From Microbacterium thalassium (GTDB lineage: Bacteria > Actinomycetota > Actinomycetes > Actinomycetales > Microbacteriaceae), in NCBI RefSeq assembly GCF_014208045.1, contig NZ_JACHML010000001.1, positions 1,674,001-1,738,000 on the forward strand: DNA of 64,000 bases, read 5' to 3'. The notes under the pieces are model-generated. The model saw only the letters and a list, made by a program, of their open reading frames with translations. It did not search any database and was not told the origin of the DNA. The number at the start of each line of letters is the position of its first letter. The stretch's first letter is position 1. Made by a program: the position numbers and the translations under genes. This document shows, piece after piece, positions 28,902 to 38,445 of this stretch.

Positions 28902-30727
28902 CAGTACTTCCTCTCCAGCGGCGGGTAACGCAACTCGCCGGCTTCGTTCTTGGTGAAGACGACGGGCTTCCAGCCCAGGCGGATGTGGTCCTCGGCGTTC
29001 GAGGAGCCGGCGTCGCCCGACAGGTAGGCCATCGTGTGCTGCATGTACTTCTCGTCGTCGCGCGTGGGGAAGTCGTCGCGCATGTGACCGCCGCGGCTCT
29101 CTTCGCGGTTCTTCGCGGTGACGACCACGACCTCGGCGATGTCGAGCAGGAAGCCGAGCTCCACCGCCTCGAGCAGATCGGTGTTGTACCGCTTGCCCTT
29201 GTCATCGACGTGGATGTTCCGGTAGCGCGCGCGGAGCTCCTCGATGACCTCGAGCACCTCGCTGAGGGACTCGTCGGTGCGGAACACCTGGGCCTTGCGG
29301 TCCATCTCGTCCTGCAGCTTCTTGCGCAGGACCGCGATGCGCTCGGTGCCGGTGTTGCTCCGCAGGCCCTCGATCATGTCGCGGACCTCCTTCGCGGGAT
29401 CTTCGGGCAGCGGGACGAAGTCGGCGGTCTGCACGTATTCGACCGCGTTGCGGCCGGCGCGCTTGCCGAAGACGTTGATGTCCAGCAGCGAGTTGGTGCC
29501 CAGGCGGTTCGAGCCGTGCACCGACACGCACGCGCACTCCCCTGCGGCGTAGAGGCCGGGGACGACGGTGGTGTTGTCGGCGAGGACCTGCGCATCGTTG
29601 TTGGTCGGGATGCCGCCCATCGCGTAATGGGCCGTCGGCATGACCGGCACGGGCTCGACGACGGGGTCGACGCCGAGGTACGTGCGGGCGAACTCGGTGA
29701 TGTCGGGGAGCTTGGTCTCGAGCACCTCGGCGCCCAGGTGCGTGCAGTCCAGCAGCACGTAGTCGCGGTGCGGGCCGGCGCCGCGTCCCTCGGCGACCTC
29801 CTGCACCATGCAGCGGCTGACGATGTCGCGCGGCGCGAGGTCCTTGATGGTGGGGGCGTAGCGCTCCATGAAGCGCTCGCCCGAGACGTTGCGCAGGATC
29901 GCGCCCTCGCCGCGGGCGCCCTCGGTCAGGAGGATGCCGAGGCCGGCGAGGCCGGTCGGGTGGAACTGGAAGAACTCCATGTCCTCCAGCGGCAGGCCCT
30001 TGCGCCAGACGATCCCGACGCCGTCGCCGGTGAGGGTGTGGGCGTTGGAGGTCGTCTTGAAGATCTTGCCGAAGCCGCCGGTGGCGAACACGACCGCCTT
30101 GGAGTGGAAGACGTGCAGGTCGCCGGTGGCCAGCTCGTACGCGACGACGCCGGCGACGCCGGTCTTGCCCTCGTCGTCCTTCACCGTGATCAGGTCGAGG
30201 ACGTAGAACTCGTTGAAGAAGTTGATGCCGAGCTTGACGCAGTTCTGGAACAGCGTCTGGAGGATCATGTGGCCGGTGCGGTCGGCGGCGTAGCACGCGC
30301 GGCGCACGGGCGACTTGCCGTGGTCGGCGGTGTGGCCGCCGAAGCGGCGCTGGTCGATCTTGCCCTCGGGGGTTCGGTTGAACGGCAGACCCATGTTCTC
30401 GAGGTCGATGACCGCGTCGATCGCCTCTCTCGCGAGGATCTCGGCGGCGTCCTGGTCGACGAGGTAGTCGCCGCCCTTGACGGTGTCGAAGGTGTGCCAC
30501 TCCCACGAGTCCTCCTCGACGTTGGCCAGGGCCGCGGCCATGCCGCCCTGCGCCGCGCCGGTGTGGGAGCGCGTGGGGTAGAGCTTCGTGATGACGGCGG
30601 TCTTGGCGCCGGGGCCCGCCTCGATGGCGGCGCGCATGCCGGCGCCGCCGGCGCCGACGATGACGACGTCGAACTGGTGGTAGTGGACGCCGTCCTTGAC
30701 GTAGCTGTCTGTGGTCTCAGTGGTCAC
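28901..30727 (-). CDS. sdhA: Succinate dehydrogenase flavoprotein subunit
   Basis: 608 residues, the catalytic subunit oxidising succinate to fumarate. FAD binding [16 protein letters not shown] at the N-terminus, the covalent-FAD histidine in [11 protein letters not shown], catalytic Arg/His region [20 protein letters not shown], and [23 protein letters not shown] start. A gap of 46 nt separates it from sdhD. Confidence 0.97.
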   Translation of the reverse strand: MTTETTDSYVKDGVHYHQFDVVIVGAGGAGMRAAIEAGPGAKTAVITKLYPTRSHTGAAQGGMAAALANVEEDSWEWHTFDTVKGGDYLVDQDAAEILAREAIDAVIDLENMGLPFNRTPEGKIDQRRFGGHTADHGKSPVRRACYAADRTGHMILQTLFQNCVKLGINFFNEFYVLDLITVKDDEGKTGVAGVVAYELATGDLHVFHSKAVVFATGGFGKIFKTTSNAHTLTGDGVGIVWRKGLPLEDMEFFQFHPTGLAGLGILLTEGARGEGAILRNVSGERFMERYAPTIKDLAPRDIVSRCMVQEVAEGRGAGPHRDYVLLDCTHLGAEVLETKLPDITEFARTYLGVDPVVEPVPVMPTAHYAMGGIPTNNDAQVLADNTTVVPGLYAAGECACVSVHGSNRLGTNSLLDINVFGKRAGRNAVEYVQTADFVPLPEDPAKEVRDMIEGLRSNTGTERIAVLRKKLQDEMDRKAQVFRTDESLSEVLEVIEELRARYRNIHVDDKGKRYNTDLLEAVELGFLLDIAEVVVVTAKNREESRGGHMRDDFPTRDDEKYMQHTMAYLSGDAGSSNAEDHIRLGWKPVVFTKNEAGELRYPPLERKY

Positions 30728-30773
30728 TGTGATGCTTTCCGCTGCGCTGTTCAGTCGAAGAGATGGCCGGGGG

Positions 30774-31223
30774 TCAGCCGCAGATCTCGATCATGGTCTC
30801 GGAGGCGGTGCTCGCGTCGAAGCCCAGGCAGGGGTCGAACGTGAACACGACGAGCGTGCCGAGGAGGATGAGGAAGGCCGCGGCGAGCCCGATCGCCCAC
30901 ACCAGCACGCGGCGGGTGCCGCCGTGCGTCACGTAGTCGTTGACGATCGTGCGCATGCCGTTGGCGCCGTGGATGAGCGCCAGCCACAGCATCAGCACGT
31001 CCCACCACTGCCAGAACGGGGTGGTGTACTTGCCGGCCACGAAGGCGAAGTCGATGGCGTGGATGCCGTCGCCGACCATCAGGTTGACGAAGAGGTGGCC
31101 GAAGATGAGCACCACGAGCGCGAGGCCCGAGATGCGCATGTACAGCCAGCCCCACTTCTCGAGGTTGGGTCCCCTGCGGCGCGGGGCGGAGTGCGGTGCG
31201 CGGGGTTCGGCGATCGCGGTCAT
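30774..31223 (-). CDS. sdhD: Succinate dehydrogenase membrane anchor subunit
   Basis: 149 residues with three transmembrane segments (about 33-53, 75-95 and 110-130). The haem-ligand histidine candidate is in [13 protein letters not shown]. It anchors SdhAB and contributes to the quinone site. Start overlaps the sdhC stop (TGATG). It ends in [21 protein letters not shown], an acidic, cysteine-containing tail. Confidence 0.93.
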   Translation of the reverse strand: MTAIAEPRAPHSAPRRRGPNLEKWGWLYMRISGLALVVLIFGHLFVNLMVGDGIHAIDFAFVAGKYTTPFWQWWDVLMLWLALIHGANGMRTIVNDYVTHGGTRRVLVWAIGLAAAFLILLGTLVVFTFDPCLGFDASTASETMIEICG

Positions 31224-31657
31224 CAGTGCCCGCCTCCGATCTGCGAGAAGACGTTGATGAGATGGCGGGGCGTGAAGCCGGCCATCGTGACGACCCACAG
31301 TCCCAGCACGCCCCACCACAGCTGGCGCTGATGGCGCGTGGCCCACGACCACATGTCCACCAGGATGATCCGGAGGCCGTTGTAGGCGTGGTACGCGATC
31401 GCGCCGACGAGGGCGACCTCGCCGACGCCCATGATCGGGTTCTTGTAGGTGCCGATCACGGCGTCGTACGCCTCGGGCGACACGCGGATGAGGGCGGTGT
31501 CGAGCACGTGCACCAGCAGGAAGAAGAAGATCGCGATGCCGGTGATGCGGTGCAGCACCCAGGACCACATGCCCTCATGGCCGCGATAGAGCGTTCCGCG
31601 CGGCGTCTTGGACGTGGTCTCGGATACCTCCGGTGTGACGCGTGCTGGTGCAGACAC
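31223..31657 (-). CDS. sdhC: Succinate dehydrogenase cytochrome b556 subunit
   Basis: 144 residues with three transmembrane segments; GMWSWVLHRITGIAIFFFLL matches the SdhC signature around the first helix, and AIAYHAYNGLRII carries the haem-ligand histidine. GTG start with GGGAGGA upstream, so unlike many genes here it has a leader. First gene of sdhCDAB. Confidence 0.93.
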   Translation of the reverse strand: MSAPARVTPEVSETTSKTPRGTLYRGHEGMWSWVLHRITGIAIFFFLLVHVLDTALIRVSPEAYDAVIGTYKNPIMGVGEVALVGAIAYHAYNGLRIILVDMWSWATRHQRQLWWGVLGLWVVTMAGFTPRHLINVFSQIGGGH

Positions 31658-31758
31658 GGCCGTCCTCCCTGGGTTCGAACTGGTGGGGCGACGCGAAGCC
31701 GTGTCCGTGCGGTCGGTCGAACCGCCTCGTTCGCCGGCATCGCGCGGGCGTTGCGGCC

Positions 31759-31764
31759 ATCCTA
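31759..31764 (-). promoter_or_regulatory. -10 box candidate of the sdhCDAB operon
   Basis: TAGGAT on the minus strand would start transcription near 31752, leaving a leader of about 95 nt before sdhC. The iron-box-like sequence lies at roughly -33 to -51 relative to that start. Confidence 0.5.
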
Positions 31765-31784
31765 TTCCCGTCCGGCGGCCCGGC

Positions 31785-31803
31785 GCGGATTAGGCTCACC
31801 TAA
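31785..31803. promoter_or_regulatory. DtxR/IdeR-type iron box candidate
   Basis: The core TTAGGCTCACCTAA (31790-31803) matches the inner and right part of the DtxR consensus (TTAGGCTAACCTAA) at 13 of 14 positions; over the full 19 nt the match is 14. It overlaps the -35 region expected for sdhC. Iron-dependent control of the iron-rich succinate dehydrogenase is the natural reading. Confidence 0.55.
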
Positions 31804-31884
31804 CTGTCTCGACGTCGAGAGAAGTCGGATGCCGCGTCACCTGCCCGACATGCGCCCGCCATCCCCGTGTGACCGGCATCCGGC

Positions 31885-31890
31885 TACCCT
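31885..31890 (+). promoter_or_regulatory. -10 box TACCCT of manC (leaderless)
   Basis: TACCCT is followed by a 6-nt spacer and the ATG at 31897, with no ribosome binding site between them. Confidence 0.5.
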
Positions 31891-31896
31891 GTCGGC

Positions 31897-33012
31897 ATGC
31901 CCGACCCCATCGACGACTTCTACGCGATCATCCCCGCCGGCGGGATCGGCAGCAGGCTGTGGCCGCTGTCGCGTGCGGACGCGCCCAAGTTCCTCCACGA
32001 TCTGACGGGTTCGGGGCAGACGCTGCTGGCCGACACGTGGGACCGGCTCGAGCCGCTCGCCGGTCCCGAGCGCATCGCCGTCGTGACCGGCCGCGCCCAC
32101 CGCGCGGCCGTCGAGAAGGAGCTGCCGGGGGTCCCCGATCACAACGTGTTCCTCGAGTCCGAGCCGCGCGACTCGACGGCGGCCATCGGCCTGGCCGCCG
32201 CGATCCTGTCCCGCCGCGAGCCGGACGTCATCATCGGATCGTTCGCGGCCGACCACGTCATCCGCGTGCCCCACCTGTTCGACTGGGCGGTGCGCCAGGC
32301 GGTCGCCGTCGCGCGCGAGGGGTACATCTGCACCATCGGCATCCAGCCGTCCGAGCCCTCGATCGGATTCGGCTACATCAAGAAGGGCGACGGGATCGTC
32401 ATCGACGGGGCGCCCGAGGCGGCCCTCGTGGACAGCTTCGTGGAGAAGCCCGACCTCGACACCGCGAAGGAGTACTTCGCAGACCGGTCGTACCTGTGGA
32501 ACGCCGGCATGTTCATCGCCCGCGCCGACGTCATCCTCGGCGAGATCGCCGAGCAGGAGCCCCACCTGTACGCGGGGCTGATGGATCTCGCGGAGGCGTG
32601 GGACGACCGCGACGCGCGCGGACCCGTCGTCGACCGCGTGTGGCCCACGCTGAAGAAGATCGCGATCGACTACTCCGTCGCCGAGCCGGCCGCCCAGAAG
32701 GGACGGCTCGCGGTGATCCCGGGGCACTTCGACTGGGACGACGTGGGGGATTTCGCCAGCCTCGCCAAGCTCAACTCCCACGGGCGCAAGAACGACCTGG
32801 CGATCCTCGGAGAGAACGCCCGAATCCTCGCCGACGCCGCCAGCGGCATCGTCGTCAGTCAGACGAACCGCGTGATCAGCCTCGTGGGCGTCAAGGACAT
32901 CGTGGTGGTCGATACGGCGGACGCGCTGCTGGTCACCACGAGCGAGCACGCGCAGCGCGTCAAGGGGGTTGTGGACGCCCTCAAGCTGACCGGTCGCGGC
33001 GACGTGCTGTGA
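31897..33012 (+). CDS. manC: Mannose-1-phosphate guanylyltransferase
   Basis: 371 residues making GDP-mannose from GTP and mannose 1-phosphate for cell-envelope glycans. The nucleotidyltransferase signature AGGIGSRLWPLSR lies near residue 14; later EPRDSTAAIGLAA, FVEKPD and the C-terminal left-handed helix part (ILGENARILADAASGIVVS) are as expected. It lacks the isomerase domain of the bifunctional ManC/AlgA type. It stands alone, divergent from sdhCDAB. Confidence 0.92.
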   Translation: MPDPIDDFYAIIPAGGIGSRLWPLSRADAPKFLHDLTGSGQTLLADTWDRLEPLAGPERIAVVTGRAHRAAVEKELPGVPDHNVFLESEPRDSTAAIGLAAAILSRREPDVIIGSFAADHVIRVPHLFDWAVRQAVAVAREGYICTIGIQPSEPSIGFGYIKKGDGIVIDGAPEAALVDSFVEKPDLDTAKEYFADRSYLWNAGMFIARADVILGEIAEQEPHLYAGLMDLAEAWDDRDARGPVVDRVWPTLKKIAIDYSVAEPAAQKGRLAVIPGHFDWDDVGDFASLAKLNSHGRKNDLAILGENARILADAASGIVVSQTNRVISLVGVKDIVVVDTADALLVTTSEHAQRVKGVVDALKLTGRGDVL

Positions 33013-33135
33013 CCTGCTTCTGATCGGGCATTCTGTGGCGTCGGTGTGTCCGGATATTGCGGCTTTGTAACCATTCGGGCCCAGGGAGCCTCCTGAAAGG
33101 CAAGTTCCCCGTCATGCGAGGTAACTTCGATGCGC

Positions 33136-33154
33136 ACCCGCGAGGTACGCGGGT
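33136..33154 (+). promoter_or_regulatory. Leader hairpin before the BMP lipoprotein gene
   Basis: ACCCGCG and CGCGGGT form a perfect 7-bp stem with loop AGGTA, ending 21 nt before the GTG start. It lies in the leader of the first gene of the nucleoside-uptake block, possibly stabilising the mRNA for the abundant binding protein. Confidence 0.35.
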
Positions 33155-33175
33155 CCCCTTGCACGTGGAGGCACA

Positions 33176-34279
33176 GTGACCACCATTACGACCCGAAAGA
33201 GCCTGCTGGCCGGCCTCGCCGCCGTGACCACGGCCGTCGCCCTCGCGGGCTGCGCGGCAGCTCCCGACGAGACCACCGAGACCGAGGCGGCCGGCGCCGC
33301 CGTCGAGGGCTTCCTGCCCTGCATGGTCTCCGACGCGGGCGGCTTCGACGACAAGTCGTTCAACCAGCTCGGCTACGAGGGCCTCGAGGCCGCCGCCGAC
33401 GCTCTGGGCGTCGAGTTCAAGGCCGTCGAGTCCGGCTCGGAGTCCGACTACGCGCCGAACCTCACCAGCCTCGTCGACCAGGGCTGCTCGCTGATCATCA
33501 CGGTCGGCTTCGCGCTGGCCGCCGCGGCCGGCGAGTCGGCCATCGCCAACCCCGACGTCGAGTACGTCTCGATCGACGACATGGTCGACAACGACTTCGA
33601 CGGCGTCACCGACTCCGAGAACATCAAGCCCATCGTGTTCGACACCGCGCAGGCGGCGTTCCTCGCCGGCTACGCCTCGGCGTCGTACTCCGAGGCCGGC
33701 AAGGTCGGCACCTTCGGCGGCATGAACTTCCCGACGGTCTCGATCTTCATGGACGGCTTCAAGCAGGGCGTGGAGTACTACAACTCCGAGAACGGCGCCG
33801 ACGTCGAGGTCCTCGGCTGGGACGGCGAGGACGGTGTCTTCACCGGTGGCTTCGAGGCCAACCAGGACGCCATCAACGCCGCCCAGGGTCTCGTCGACCA
33901 GGGTGTCGACGTGCTCCTGCCCGTCGGCGGCCCGATCTACCAGAGCGCCGCATCCGTCATCCGCTCGTCGGGTCGCGACATCGCGCTGCTCGGTGTCGAC
34001 GCCGACGTCTACGAGACCGACCCCAGCGTCTCGGACCTGCTGCTCACCTCGATCCGCAAGCTGATCGACGTGGGTGTCGAGGAGGCCGTGCTCGCCGCCG
34101 GTCAGGGCGAGTTCGACGCGACGCCGTTCGTCGGCACGCTCGAGAACGAGGGCGTGGGCCTCGCACCGTTCCACGACTTCGAGGACCTCGTCTCGCCCGA
34201 CCTGCAGGGTGAGCTGGACGCGATCGCCGCCGGCATCATCGACGGCTCCATCGAGGTCACGTCGTACCTCGCGGGCTGA
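33176..34279 (+). CDS. BMP-family lipoprotein, nucleoside-binding component
   Basis: 367 residues. A lipoprotein signal peptide with lipobox LAGC gives lipidated Cys25, so the protein is anchored outside the membrane. The Bmp/PnrA/Med fold is seen in MVSDAGGFDDKSFNQLGYEG, TVGFALAAAAGESA and DVLLPVGGPIYQSA. Known members (PnrA, RnsB) bind purine and pyrimidine nucleosides for ABC import, and the salvage genes downstream support that role. GTG start with GTGGAGG upstream. A strong terminator follows, so its transcript can exceed that of the ABC genes. Confidence 0.93.
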   Translation: MTTITTRKSLLAGLAAVTTAVALAGCAAAPDETTETEAAGAAVEGFLPCMVSDAGGFDDKSFNQLGYEGLEAAADALGVEFKAVESGSESDYAPNLTSLVDQGCSLIITVGFALAAAAGESAIANPDVEYVSIDDMVDNDFDGVTDSENIKPIVFDTAQAAFLAGYASASYSEAGKVGTFGGMNFPTVSIFMDGFKQGVEYYNSENGADVEVLGWDGEDGVFTGGFEANQDAINAAQGLVDQGVDVLLPVGGPIYQSAASVIRSSGRDIALLGVDADVYETDPSVSDLLLTSIRKLIDVGVEEAVLAAGQGEFDATPFVGTLENEGVGLAPFHDFEDLVSPDLQGELDAIAAGIIDGSIEVTSYLAG

Positions 34280-34290
34280 TCCCGCACCCG

Positions 34291-34327
34291 AGTGGGGAGG
34301 CCGGTGACGGCCTCCCCACTTTCTTTT
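34291..34327 (+). terminator. Rho-independent terminator after the BMP lipoprotein gene
   Basis: AGTGGGGAGGCCG and its exact complement form a 13-bp stem closing a GTGA loop, followed by TTCTTTT. It is the only hairpin here on the plus strand with a clear T-tract. Confidence 0.92.
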
Positions 34328-34357
34328 CGCCCGGTGCGGCCAGCGCACCCTCGTCAC

Positions 34358-34363
34358 TAGGAT
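34358..34363 (+). promoter_or_regulatory. -10 box TAGGAT of the nucleoside ABC operon (leaderless)
   Basis: TAGGAT lies 8 nt before the ATG at 34372, just after the terminator, giving the transporter and salvage genes their own promoter. Confidence 0.65.
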
Positions 34364-34371
34364 CGGGGAAC

Positions 34372-35892
34372 ATGAAGCTCGAACTCCGCGGGATCACGAA
34401 GCGGTTCGGCAGTCTCGTCGCCAACGACCACATCGACCTCGTGGTCGAGCCGGGTGAGATCCACTGTCTTCTGGGTGAGAACGGCGCCGGCAAGTCGACG
34501 CTGATGAACGTCCTCTACGGGCTGTACCGCGCCGACGAGGGCACCATCCTGCTCGACGACCATCCGCAGAACTTCGCCGGGCCGGGCGACGCGATGCGCG
34601 CCGGCATCGGCATGGTGCACCAGCACTTCATGCTCGTGCCGGTCTTCACCGTCGCCGAGAACGTCATGCTCGGCCACGAGTCGACCAAGGCCGGCGGCTT
34701 CCTCGACCTCGAGGCCGCACGCGCGCGGGTCCGCGAGATCTCGGCGCGGTTCGGGTTCGACGTCGACCCCGACGCCATCGTCGAGGACCTCCCGGTGGGC
34801 GTCCAGCAGCGCGTCGAGATCATCAAGGCGCTCTCGCGCGATGCGAAGGTCCTCGTGTTCGACGAGCCGACCGCGGTGCTCACGCCGCAGGAGACCGACG
34901 AGCTGATGGGCATCATGCGCCAGCTCAAGGAGTCGGGCGCCTCCATCGTCTTCATCACGCACAAGCTGCGCGAGGTCCGCGAAGTGGCGGACCGGATCAC
35001 CGTCATCCGCCTCGGCAAGGTCGTCGGCGAGGCCTCGCCCACGGCGAGCAACAGCGAGCTGGCGTCGATGATGGTCGGGCGCGCCGTCGAGCTCACCGTG
35101 CAGAAGGACCCGCCGCAGCTCGGCGACAAGGCGCTCGTGGTCGAGAACCTCACGGTGCTCGACCACAACGGCCAGCGTGTGGTCAACGACGTCAGCTTCG
35201 ACGTGCGCGGCGGCGAGATCCTGGCCGTCGCGGGCGTCCAGGGCAACGGTCAGACCGAGCTCACCGAGGCGCTCCTGGCCCTGCAGCACCAGATCGAGGG
35301 CTCCATCACCCTCAACGGACAGGAGCTGAACGGACGCTCCGTGCGCAGGATCCTCGACGAGGGCGTCGGATTCGTCCCCGAGGACCGCAAGGAGGACGGT
35401 CTGGTCGGCGCGTTCACGATCTCGGAGAACCTCATGCTCGACCGCTCCAACGGCGAGCCCTTCGTCAAGCGCGCGACGGTGCAGCGGGCGGCCCTCGAGG
35501 CGTTCGCGACCGAGAAGCTCGAGGAGTTCGACGTGCGCGCCCAGGGCATCGACACGCTCGTGGGCAACCTGTCCGGCGGAAACCAGCAGAAGGTCGTGCT
35601 CGCCCGCGAGCTCAGCCGAGACCTGTCGCTCCTGGTGGCGGCGCAGCCGACGCGCGGCGTCGACGTCGGATCGATCGAGTTCATCCACAAGCGCATCGTC
35701 GAGACGCGCGACGAGGGCGTGCCCGTGATCGTGGTGTCCACCGAGCTGGATGAGGTCGCCGCCCTGGCCGACCGCATCATGGTGATGTACCGCGGCCGGA
35801 TCGTGGGCATCGTCCCCGGCGACACCCCGCGCGAGGTGCTGGGTCTGATGATGGCGGGCGAGACGCCCGCCGGAGAGGGGGCTGCCGCGTGA
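34372..35892 (+). CDS. Nucleoside ABC transporter ATPase (two NBDs)
   Basis: 506 residues with two ATPase domains as in ribose/nucleoside importers. Domain 1: Walker A GENGAGKST, signature VGVQQRVEIIKAL, Walker B VLVFDEPTAVL. Domain 2: a degenerate Walker A (GVQGNGQTEL), signature LSGGNQQKVVLAREL and a Walker B-like LLVAAQPTRGVD in which the usual Asp/Glu are changed, as is common in this family. Leaderless start. Stop overlaps the first permease (GTGA). Confidence 0.94.
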   Translation: MKLELRGITKRFGSLVANDHIDLVVEPGEIHCLLGENGAGKSTLMNVLYGLYRADEGTILLDDHPQNFAGPGDAMRAGIGMVHQHFMLVPVFTVAENVMLGHESTKAGGFLDLEAARARVREISARFGFDVDPDAIVEDLPVGVQQRVEIIKALSRDAKVLVFDEPTAVLTPQETDELMGIMRQLKESGASIVFITHKLREVREVADRITVIRLGKVVGEASPTASNSELASMMVGRAVELTVQKDPPQLGDKALVVENLTVLDHNGQRVVNDVSFDVRGGEILAVAGVQGNGQTELTEALLALQHQIEGSITLNGQELNGRSVRRILDEGVGFVPEDRKEDGLVGAFTISENLMLDRSNGEPFVKRATVQRAALEAFATEKLEEFDVRAQGIDTLVGNLSGGNQQKVVLARELSRDLSLLVAAQPTRGVDVGSIEFIHKRIVETRDEGVPVIVVSTELDEVAALADRIMVMYRGRIVGIVPGDTPREVLGLMMAGETPAGEGAAA

Positions 35893-37166
35893 GCGCCGCG
35901 ACCGAAACGGCCACGGGGGCTCCGCCTCCCTCCAAATGGCATGACACGTTCCTGAGGATCACGCAGGGCAACGCCCTGATCTCCGTCCTCGCGGTCGTCC
36001 TCGCCCTCATCGTCGGCGGAATCATGATCGCCTTCACCGACGAGGACGTGCAGACGGCGTCGGTGTACTTCTTCGCCCGCCCGGGCGACACCATCGTCGC
36101 CGTCTGGGAGGCCGTGTCGGGCGCGTACATCGCGCTGTTCCAGGGGTCGATCTACAACTTCCAGGCGCCGACGTTCGCTCGCGGCATCCGCCCCCTCACC
36201 GAGACGCTCACGTTCGCGACGCCGCTGATCGCGGCGGGGCTCGGCGTCGCGCTGGCGTTCCGCATCGGCATGTTCAACATCGGCGGTCGCGGCCAGATGC
36301 TCATGGCCTCCGCCGCCGCCGGGTGGGTCGCGTTCGCTCTCGACCTGCCGTGGGGCATCCACATGATCGTCGCGCTCGTCGCCGGTCTCATCGCCGGTGC
36401 GCTGTGGGGCGGCATCGCCGGATTCCTCAAGGCCCGCACCGGTGCGCACGAGGTCATCGTGACGATCATGCTCAACTACGTCGCGTTCTATCTCATCTCG
36501 TGGATGCTGCGCACACCGGGCCTCCTCCAGGCGCCGGGCTCCAGCAACCCGAAGACCCCCGCCATGAAGGACACCGCGGTCTTCCCCGACCTGCTCGGGC
36601 CGCAGTACAACCTGCACTTCGGCTTCGTCCTGGTGATCGGCGCGACGATCCTGGTGTGGTGGATCCTGAGCCGCTCGAGCCTCGGCTTCAAGTTCCGGGC
36701 GGTCGGCGAGAACCCGCACGCGGCCCGCGTCGCCGGCATCGACGTGAAGAACATGTACGTGTACGGCATGCTCATCGCCGGAGCCCTGGTGGGTCTCGCG
36801 GGCGTCAGCCAGGTGCTCGGCACGATCACGACCGGCTTCACCGCGGGCATCGACGCCGGCATCGGATTCGACGCGATCACGGTGGCGCTGCTGGGCCGCT
36901 CCACCCCGTGGGGCACGTTCGCGGCGGGCGTGCTGTTCGGCGCGTTCAAGGCGGGCGGCTTCGCGATGCAGGCCGGCGAGCAGATTCCGATCGAGATCGT
37001 CACGGTCGTCCAGGCCCTCATCGTGCTGTTCATCGCGGCGCCGCCCCTGGTGCGCACGATCTTCTTCCTGCCCTCGCCCGAGCGTGACCGTCGACGTGCC
37101 GAGAAGGCCCGTCAGAAGGCGCTCAAGGCCGAGGTCAGCGCCGACGCGGCGGAGGTGTCCAAGTGA
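35889..37166 (+). CDS. Nucleoside ABC transporter permease (first)
   Basis: 425 residues of the BPD_transp_2 family, about ten transmembrane segments, with a cytosolic N-terminus and a basic C-terminal tail (ERDRRRAEKARQKALKAE). GGRGQMLMASAAAGWVAF and the EAA-like region FRAVGENPHAARVAGIDVKN are typical. Overlaps both neighbours by 4 nt. Works with the next permease and the two-domain ATPase. Confidence 0.92.
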   Translation: MSAATETATGAPPPSKWHDTFLRITQGNALISVLAVVLALIVGGIMIAFTDEDVQTASVYFFARPGDTIVAVWEAVSGAYIALFQGSIYNFQAPTFARGIRPLTETLTFATPLIAAGLGVALAFRIGMFNIGGRGQMLMASAAAGWVAFALDLPWGIHMIVALVAGLIAGALWGGIAGFLKARTGAHEVIVTIMLNYVAFYLISWMLRTPGLLQAPGSSNPKTPAMKDTAVFPDLLGPQYNLHFGFVLVIGATILVWWILSRSSLGFKFRAVGENPHAARVAGIDVKNMYVYGMLIAGALVGLAGVSQVLGTITTGFTAGIDAGIGFDAITVALLGRSTPWGTFAAGVLFGAFKAGGFAMQAGEQIPIEIVTVVQALIVLFIAAPPLVRTIFFLPSPERDRRRAEKARQKALKAEVSADAAEVSK

Positions 37167-38443
37167 GCACGATCGCCCAGGCCCCGACGGGGGCGACCGC
37201 GTCCGAGACGACGGTGATCCGCAGCTGGAAGGCGCCGATCGCCCTCGCGGTGTTCACCGCGCTGTTCGCGATCCTGCTGCTGGCCGCGCCGCGCGCCGGC
37301 GAGACCACCTTCCGGCTGTCGTCTGCGGGCGACCCGCTGCAGCTGCCGGATCTCGTGGTCCCCGTGGTGCTGACGAGCTGGGTCTGCCTGGCGCTGATGG
37401 CCCTGCTCACGCTCGCATCGGCGTACTTCGTCCGCGCGAGCGGACGGAGCCCCCTGTGGATCGTGATCGTCTACATCGTCGTCATCATCTGGGGCTTCCT
37501 CACGTGGGCGGCCTCGGGTGCGGCGATCCCCGTCACGGGACTCCTCGCCGGGTCGCTCGGCCTCGCGGTCCCCATCATCTACGGTGCGCTCGGCGGCGTC
37601 ATCGGCGAGCGTGCGGGCGTGGTCAACATCGCGATCGAGGGGCAGCTGCTCTCGGGCGCGTTCACCGCGGCCGTGGTGGCGAGCATCACCGGCATCCCGT
37701 TCCTCGGGCTCCTCGCGGCGATGGTCGCGGGCGTCCTGGTCGGCGCGGTCCTGGCGGCGTTCGCGATCAAGTACCTCGTCGAGCAGGTCATCGTCGGCGT
37801 CGTGCTGAACGTCCTCGTGATCGGCCTGACGGGCTTCTTCTACTCGCAGGTGCTGCAGCCGAACGCCGCGCTGCTGAACACGCCCCCGCGGTTCGGCCGC
37901 ATCGCCATCCCGCTGCTGGCGGACATCCCCGTCATCGGCCCGGTGCTGTTCAACCAGACGCTGATCGTGTACATCATGTACTTCGTCATCGCGGCGGTGT
38001 ACATCGGCATGTTCCACACACGCTGGGGACTGCGCCTGCGCGCCGTGGGCGAGCACCCGCAGGCGGCCGACACCGTCGGCATCAAGGTCAACGCGACCCG
38101 GTTCTGGAACGTGCTCCTCGCCGGCGCCATCGCCGGCCTGGGCGGATCGGTCTTCACGATCGGCAACGGCATCGCCTTCAACAAGGAGATGACCGCCGGT
38201 GCGGGCTTCATCGCCCTCGCCGCCGTCATCTTCGGTCAGTGGGATCCGATCAAGGCCACGCTGGCGGCGCTGCTGTTCGGGTTCGCGTCGAGCCTGCAGA
38301 ACACGCTGAGCGTCATCGGGTCGCCCGTGCCGAGCGAGTTCATGCTGATGCTGCCGTACCTCGTGACGATCTTCGTCGTCGCCGGTGTCGTCGGCCGCTC
38401 GAGACCGCCCGCCGCAGACGGCGTGCCGTACATCAAGGGGTGA
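37163..38443 (+). CDS. Nucleoside ABC transporter permease (second)
   Basis: 426 residues, BPD_transp_2 family, about ten transmembrane segments; GERAGVVNIAIEGQLLSGAF and RAVGEHPQAADTVGIKVN match the family. GTG start overlapping the previous stop. cdd begins 2 nt after the stop codon, so uptake and catabolism are one transcription unit. Confidence 0.92.
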   Translation: MSTIAQAPTGATASETTVIRSWKAPIALAVFTALFAILLLAAPRAGETTFRLSSAGDPLQLPDLVVPVVLTSWVCLALMALLTLASAYFVRASGRSPLWIVIVYIVVIIWGFLTWAASGAAIPVTGLLAGSLGLAVPIIYGALGGVIGERAGVVNIAIEGQLLSGAFTAAVVASITGIPFLGLLAAMVAGVLVGAVLAAFAIKYLVEQVIVGVVLNVLVIGLTGFFYSQVLQPNAALLNTPPRFGRIAIPLLADIPVIGPVLFNQTLIVYIMYFVIAAVYIGMFHTRWGLRLRAVGEHPQAADTVGIKVNATRFWNVLLAGAIAGLGGSVFTIGNGIAFNKEMTAGAGFIALAAVIFGQWDPIKATLAALLFGFASSLQNTLSVIGSPVPSEFMLMLPYLVTIFVVAGVVGRSRPPAADGVPYIKG

Positions 38444-38445
38444 CG

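Noticed and set aside
28985-30844. Long open frame antisense to sdhA (and similar ones opposite ppsA, glpD and others)
   Set aside because: High GC with G/C third positions leaves the opposite frame free of stops. The translations are Arg/Val/Gly-rich without motifs, while the sense frames are unmistakable enzymes.
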